From the IMG/VR virus record IMGVR_UViG_3300020470_000081, positions 1-35,199 of that record: a stretch of 35,199 nucleotides of DNA; one strand, given 5' to 3'. The stretch comes from a virus. This document shows, piece by piece, positions 31,742 to 35,199 of the stretch. Below the pieces are notes generated by a model. That model saw nothing but the letters and a program-made list of their open reading frames with translations. It ran no database searches and was not told the origin of the DNA. The position numbers were made by a program, and so were the translations under genes. Numbering within the stretch: position 1 is the stretch's first letter; every line of letters begins with the position of its first letter.

Positions 31742-33295
31742 TTATGAAGGTATAATAAAGGATCCTTTCATAGAAGAATGAGATGTACACTCATACTCAT
31801 AAGAAGCAGGAGCATCATGTGGTACAGTAAAGTACTGAATCCCAGTTTGAGATCCACTTACATATGTACCAACACCTGTTGTTGTTCCTGTAAATTGGAT
31901 TCTAAATGGATGACTACCTGTAGTATTATTAAAGATATAAGTAAATCCTCTTTGTAAGTAAAGAGTTGGATCATTAGTTGTATTTAATACACCAGGTCCA
32001 GCAAAACGATAATTAGATGTACCGTCTGCAGTAATATTATATTTAATAGCAAATCCAATATCTGTTCCATCACCAGTTACATCATTAGTATGGAAACTAA
32101 CTGCTGTTGAAACACCAGCATTAATTGTTCCCCCAAAACTTTTAATACGTAATTGTTCAATATTTGATCCACCCCAATGGGTTCTAAATACATGGTCACC
32201 TGGAGAACCACCTGGTGTTCCTGCATATTGTGTTGGTTCAGAACCAATTATAGCCCATAATTTACCAGTATCCCAACGTATAGTTCCATTGTTAATAATT
32301 AGATCGCCACTACTAAGATAAACACTATTAGTTGTAGTTATTCCAGTAATACTAACATCATCTAAATTGGTTTGCCCATCAACATCAATAGCACCAGATA
32401 TATCTAAACTCGTTGCCGTTACAACACCCACATTTAGACTTGGTGTTCCACTGAGACCAGCAGCAGTTCCTGTTGTATTTTGATTTAGTGTAGGAATTCT
32501 AGCAGCATTAATAGTTCCTGTTGTGATATTTGCACCATTAGCAAGATTAGTTGCTGTAGTAGCAGTACCAGTAAGATTACCAGTGACGTTACCTACAAAT
32601 GTAGTAGCCGTTACTATACCTGTAAATTTACCAGATCCAGTGACAGTTAATGCACTTGTTGCTGTAGTTGTTCCTATACCTACAAACGAACTTGTGTGTA
32701 TACCTGTTACATTCTTTTCAAAATATCCCTGCCCACCAGTACTATTAGCATTTATTGTTACGTATCCTTGGTTTGCTGATACACTTATGTTTGTACCTGG
32801 ATTGATATAAGTAACAATTCCAGTTAAAGCATTACCATTTCCGTGAATAGAAGCACCCGTGACTGAACCACCAGCAGAAACCTTTCCAGATGCAGATACA
32901 TCAGTAACTGAAATTGTTGGTGTTCCTGTTAATCCTTGTGCAGTTGATGCAGTACCCGTTACATCACCAGTCACATTACCAGTGACATTACCAGTAACAG
33001 CACCAGTCAAATTACCGATAAATGTTGTAGCTGTTACAACACCAGTTACTTTTCCATCACCAGTCACAGTTAAAGCTGATGTTGGATTTGTAGTTCCTAC
33101 ACCAACGTTAGATAAAGTATTAATTCCTATACTGGTATTTGCCCATCTACCACCGATGTAATTTAAAGAACTTCCATTACCCAAATAATTGTAAAGTTCG
33201 TCAAAATTACCATTAATTTTAACAGCACCAGTTAATAAGGAGTCACCAGTCCCATCGTTCGGATTTGTTCCAGTACTAATGCCTTGTTTAGCCAT
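31742..33295 (-). CDS. tail-fibre-like protein with C-terminal cupredoxin-like domain
   Basis: This is a 517-residue protein. The N-terminus TGTNPNDGTGDSLLTGAVKINGNFDELY is a common opening of marine phage fibre proteins. Two copies of a shaft unit follow (NVGVGTTNPTSALTVTGDGK and FVGIGTTTATSALTVTGSGK), each leading into V-T-G-N repeats. After a Thr/Ile-rich region and a DHVFRTHWGGSNIEQLRIKS block, the last ~90 residues resemble a plastocyanin-type fold: TLYLQRGFTYIFNNTTGSHP, then YEYECTSHSSMKGSFIIP. H462, C503, H506 and M509 have the order of a type-1 copper site (H...C-x2-H-x2-M). The role of such a domain on a virion is unknown; it may be structural. A CATAAATA octamer precedes it. Confidence 0.82.
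   Translation of the reverse strand: MAKQGISTGTNPNDGTGDSLLTGAVKINGNFDELYNYLGNGSSLNYIGGRWANTSIGINTLSNVGVGTTNPTSALTVTGDGKVTGVVTATTFIGNLTGAVTGNVTGNVTGDVTGTASTAQGLTGTPTISVTDVSASGKVSAGGSVTGASIHGNGNALTGIVTYINPGTNISVSANQGYVTINANSTGGQGYFEKNVTGIHTSSFVGIGTTTATSALTVTGSGKFTGIVTATTFVGNVTGNLTGTATTATNLANGANITTGTINAARIPTLNQNTTGTAAGLSGTPSLNVGVVTATSLDISGAIDVDGQTNLDDVSITGITTTNSVYLSSGDLIINNGTIRWDTGKLWAIIGSEPTQYAGTPGGSPGDHVFRTHWGGSNIEQLRIKSFGGTINAGVSTAVSFHTNDVTGDGTDIGFAIKYNITADGTSNYRFAGPGVLNTTNDPTLYLQRGFTYIFNNTTGSHPFRIQFTGTTTGVGTYVSGSQTGIQYFTVPHDAPASYEYECTSHSSMKGSFIIPS
32955..33020 (-). repeat. 12-base (4-residue) V-T-G-N repeat in the fibre shaft
   Basis: The coding strand repeats a unit encoding (N/D)-V-T-G about five times (seen on the plus strand as repeats of accagtnacatt). 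Shorter copies recur near 32540-32600. This is a repetitive shaft of the kind seen in many phage fibres. Confidence 0.8.
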
Positions 33296-33314
33296 TATTT
33301 CTCTATTTTTGAGT

Positions 33315-33322
33315 TATTTATG
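33315..33322 (-). promoter_or_regulatory. late-promoter octamer before the fibre-like gene
   Basis: The minus strand reads CATAAATA, in the 35-base gap after the stop of the right-edge gene. The predicted leader to ATG 33295 is about 14 bases. Confidence 0.45.
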
Positions 33323-33330
33323 AGATTTAA

Positions 33331-35199
33331 TTAAGTATAATCTTGTGATTTCAATGGAGTTGATCTCTGAACAATTGCTGATGTTTTAATACCAACAAAT
33401 CCAGAATCTCCATAAGCATCATAAGTAAGGTCTTCACTTCTTGAATGAAGATCAACTCTACCCCAACTATAATTACCAAAGTATGTAGAGGTTGTAATTA
33501 TTCCACTGAATGATACACTAGATCCTGTTGAATCAAATTTAAATACATTAGAATCAAATGTAACCCCACTAGCATCAAAATTGATAGTAGATATTCCACT
33601 AATTTTTGCAAAGACCCTTCTAACAACAGTTGTTCCAACACCAACTACAGAAGTTGTATAATTTTGAGCAGATTCAACTTGATAGATTGTATCTATTGTA
33701 TTAGTTGCTATGCCAATACGATTAAAACTACTATCAAATGAATAAACTGTAGAACCAATAGTTACATTTGTATTTGATAGTACGAAGAAATCATTAACAC
33801 TCAAACCACTTAATGTTGTAGCAGCCGCAACTAATGTTGTATCTCTCAAATACGAATCTTGAGGTATATGTAGATCAACAATAAGTTTATTTTGGTTACT
33901 AATAGTTGTAGTTCCAAATCCAACAATTACACCAGAATCTCCATGATATGAACTGACATTATCAGTCTCTGTAATTATTGTTGGTGGTTCAATTAGAACG
34001 ACTGGTGGTGTTGTGTAATTTGTTCCAGAATTTGTAAGATTAATTGCAGAAACAGAACCAGAAGATAATGTAGCAGTTGCTGTTGCTTGAGTACCAGTTG
34101 AACCCTGAATAGTAACAATTGGAGTACCTGTATAACCAGCACCTGCATTGGTAATAGTAATTGCATCAACTATTCCTGAAGAATCAATAGATGCAGTTGC
34201 AATAGCACCTACTTTTGAATTTTGTGAAATAATAGTAACTTTATCTTGGAAAGTTTTACTACCATCACTTTCATTAATAGGATTAAAGAATGGTCTAATG
34301 TTATCAACAAATATTGATGTAGATCCAACTCCTACACTCTTAATGAGATATGCTGTTGGATTTACTAGTGGTTCATAAAGTTCTCTAGCTTTAGATACTC
34401 TCTTTTGGTTAATAATTTTATCTTCAGTTTGTTTACACCAATCTACTGGTCTTAATAAATTCTCATCATTAGTATTACCAGGACCATAGTAAATATTGGT
34501 TCCTGCATTATCAATTGAATTGATCTTAGTTACAACTCTCTTATCTTCATCTTCCCAATATTTCTGCCCAAGTTCAGGATCATATCCAATATCTACAGTA
34601 TCACCAGGTTTTACTGAATCAATAATGTCTCTAAAGACAACATCAACATCCCCACTTCCTTTATAGAAAACAATCTTACATGTATCACCTACTTTAGGTG
34701 CTTCTGTAAATGTAATAATACTACCACCTTCAAATATGTAACCTTGACCAGGAATTTGTAAAATATCATTAACAAATACTAGTAGTGTATCTTGAACATT
34801 GATAGGTGATCCTTCTTGTGCTTTAATAGCAAGTGGTTCACCACTAAGTGTTAGAGTAAATGCCTTTTTCTCATTATCAAATAATGAATCAAGTCTATCT
34901 AAAGACTGAAGCATTCCAATAGACCAACCAGTAAACTTATCAGTAACTTCTTCTTGTATTGTTAACTGGAATTCTTCATATGTAGAAGTTGTTGGAATAC
35001 CAAGTGGGCCACCAATAGGAACAGTAAGTATTTCATTAACACCATATCCATAACCTTCATCTCTTATAACAAAGGAAGTAACACTAGATCCTTGACCAAC
35101 AACAATATCAGCAGTTGCACTTGTTCCTACACCTGTAACAGAATTAGATGAGTAAACTAAAGGAATATTACTGTAGGATAATGGTTCATCAATAAGAAC
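33331..35199 (-). CDS. large virion structural protein, 5' end outside the window
   Basis: The reading frame is open from the right edge to the stop at 33331 (622 codons visible). The first ATG, at 34914, is internal: the 95 codons upstream read as normal protein (for example SFVIRDEGYGYGVNEIL and TDKFTGWSIG running into MLQSLDRLD). Visible parts are a strand-rich block VQDTLLVFVNDILQIPGQGY, a block LLRPVDWCKQTEDKIIN and LYEPLVNPTAYLIKSVGVGS that I recall from large marine-phage structural proteins, then two GxGY modules, and an end STPLKSQDY. It sits upstream of gp8, where T4 has gp7, but I cannot show gp7 similarity. Baseplate or fibre role is inferred. Confidence 0.75.
   Translation of the reverse strand, partial: VLIDEPLSYSNIPLVYSSNSVTGVGTSATADIVVGQGSSVTSFVIRDEGYGYGVNEILTVPIGGPLGIPTTSTYEEFQLTIQEEVTDKFTGWSIGMLQSLDRLDSLFDNEKKAFTLTLSGEPLAIKAQEGSPINVQDTLLVFVNDILQIPGQGYIFEGGSIITFTEAPKVGDTCKIVFYKGSGDVDVVFRDIIDSVKPGDTVDIGYDPELGQKYWEDEDKRVVTKINSIDNAGTNIYYGPGNTNDENLLRPVDWCKQTEDKIINQKRVSKARELYEPLVNPTAYLIKSVGVGSTSIFVDNIRPFFNPINESDGSKTFQDKVTIISQNSKVGAIATASIDSSGIVDAITITNAGAGYTGTPIVTIQGSTGTQATATATLSSGSVSAINLTNSGTNYTTPPVVLIEPPTIITETDNVSSYHGDSGVIVGFGTTTISNQNKLIVDLHIPQDSYLRDTTLVAAATTLSGLSVNDFFVLSNTNVTIGSTVYSFDSSFNRIGIATNTIDTIYQVESAQNYTTSVVGVGTTVVRRVFAKISGISTINFDASGVTFDSNVFKFDSTGSSVSFSGIITTSTYFGNYSWGRVDLHSRSEDLTYDAYGDSGFVGIKTSAIVQRSTPLKSQDYT

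Noticed and set aside
32523-33161. Long plus-strand ORFs rich in Pro, Val and Thr
   Set aside because: They are mirror readings of the Gly/Val/Thr repeat codons of the fibre gene; low complexity explains the absence of stops.

Overview
This window is part of the virion-assembly region of a T4-like marine myovirus, most likely a phage of Prochlorococcus/Synechococcus or of SAR11. The grounds are the T4 morphogenesis gene order on one strand, the very low GC outside gp23, and marine-type additions: a 2OG-Fe(II) oxygenase between uvsY and uvsW, very large Gly/Thr/Val-rich structural proteins, and no gp24, wac or T4-type gp9-gp12. No photosynthesis or host-derived metabolic gene lies inside the window, so the host cannot be decided. 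Every supported gene is on the minus strand, so transcription runs from high to low coordinates. No intergenic gap exceeds about 110 bases, and I see no tRNA, IS element, CRISPR array or integrase.

Layout in transcription order (right to left). (1) Baseplate and fibre block: a large structural protein cut by the right edge (33331-35199), a fibre-like protein ending in a cupredoxin-like domain (31742-33295), gp8 (30155-31711), a 2513-residue structural protein (22607-30148), a small coiled-coil protein and a small beta-rich protein. (2) Neck and packaging: gp13, gp14, gp15, gp16. (3) A fibre cassette splitting gp16 from gp17: a 1165-residue fibre with a coiled-coil shaft and beta-helix, two small beta-rich proteins, and an 84-residue basic protein with a capsid-targeting-like N-terminus. 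(4) Packaging motor and tail: gp17, gp18, gp19. (5) Head: gp20, a gp67-like core protein, gp21 protease, gp22 scaffold, gp23 capsid, then a strong UUCG-loop terminator. (6) A downstream unit: gp3-like tail terminator, UvsY, the 2OG oxygenase, UvsW and a conserved Sm-like small protein.

The genes form one assembly programme. gp20 nucleates the prohead, gp22 and the gp67-like protein form the core, gp23 forms the shell, and gp21 matures them; (I/L)-x-E|A sites are visible in gp23, gp21 and the 84-residue protein. gp16/gp17 package DNA, gp13/14/15/3 close the head-tail joint, gp18/gp19 build the tail, and the large right-hand proteins build baseplate and fibres. Late-promoter octamers of form NATAAATA, plus one-base variants, stand before many of these genes. 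By contrast, two sigma70-like promoters sit at the far left edge before a gene whose start codon may be the last bases of the window.

The most interesting points are the capsid-targeting-like N-terminus on the 84-residue protein, the cupredoxin-like copper-site residues (H, C, H, M) at the end of a fibre protein, sequence modules shared between five or more virion proteins including gp14, gp15 and gp8, a 27-residue coiled-coil repeat, and several octamers so close to their start codons that the mRNAs should be nearly leaderless.
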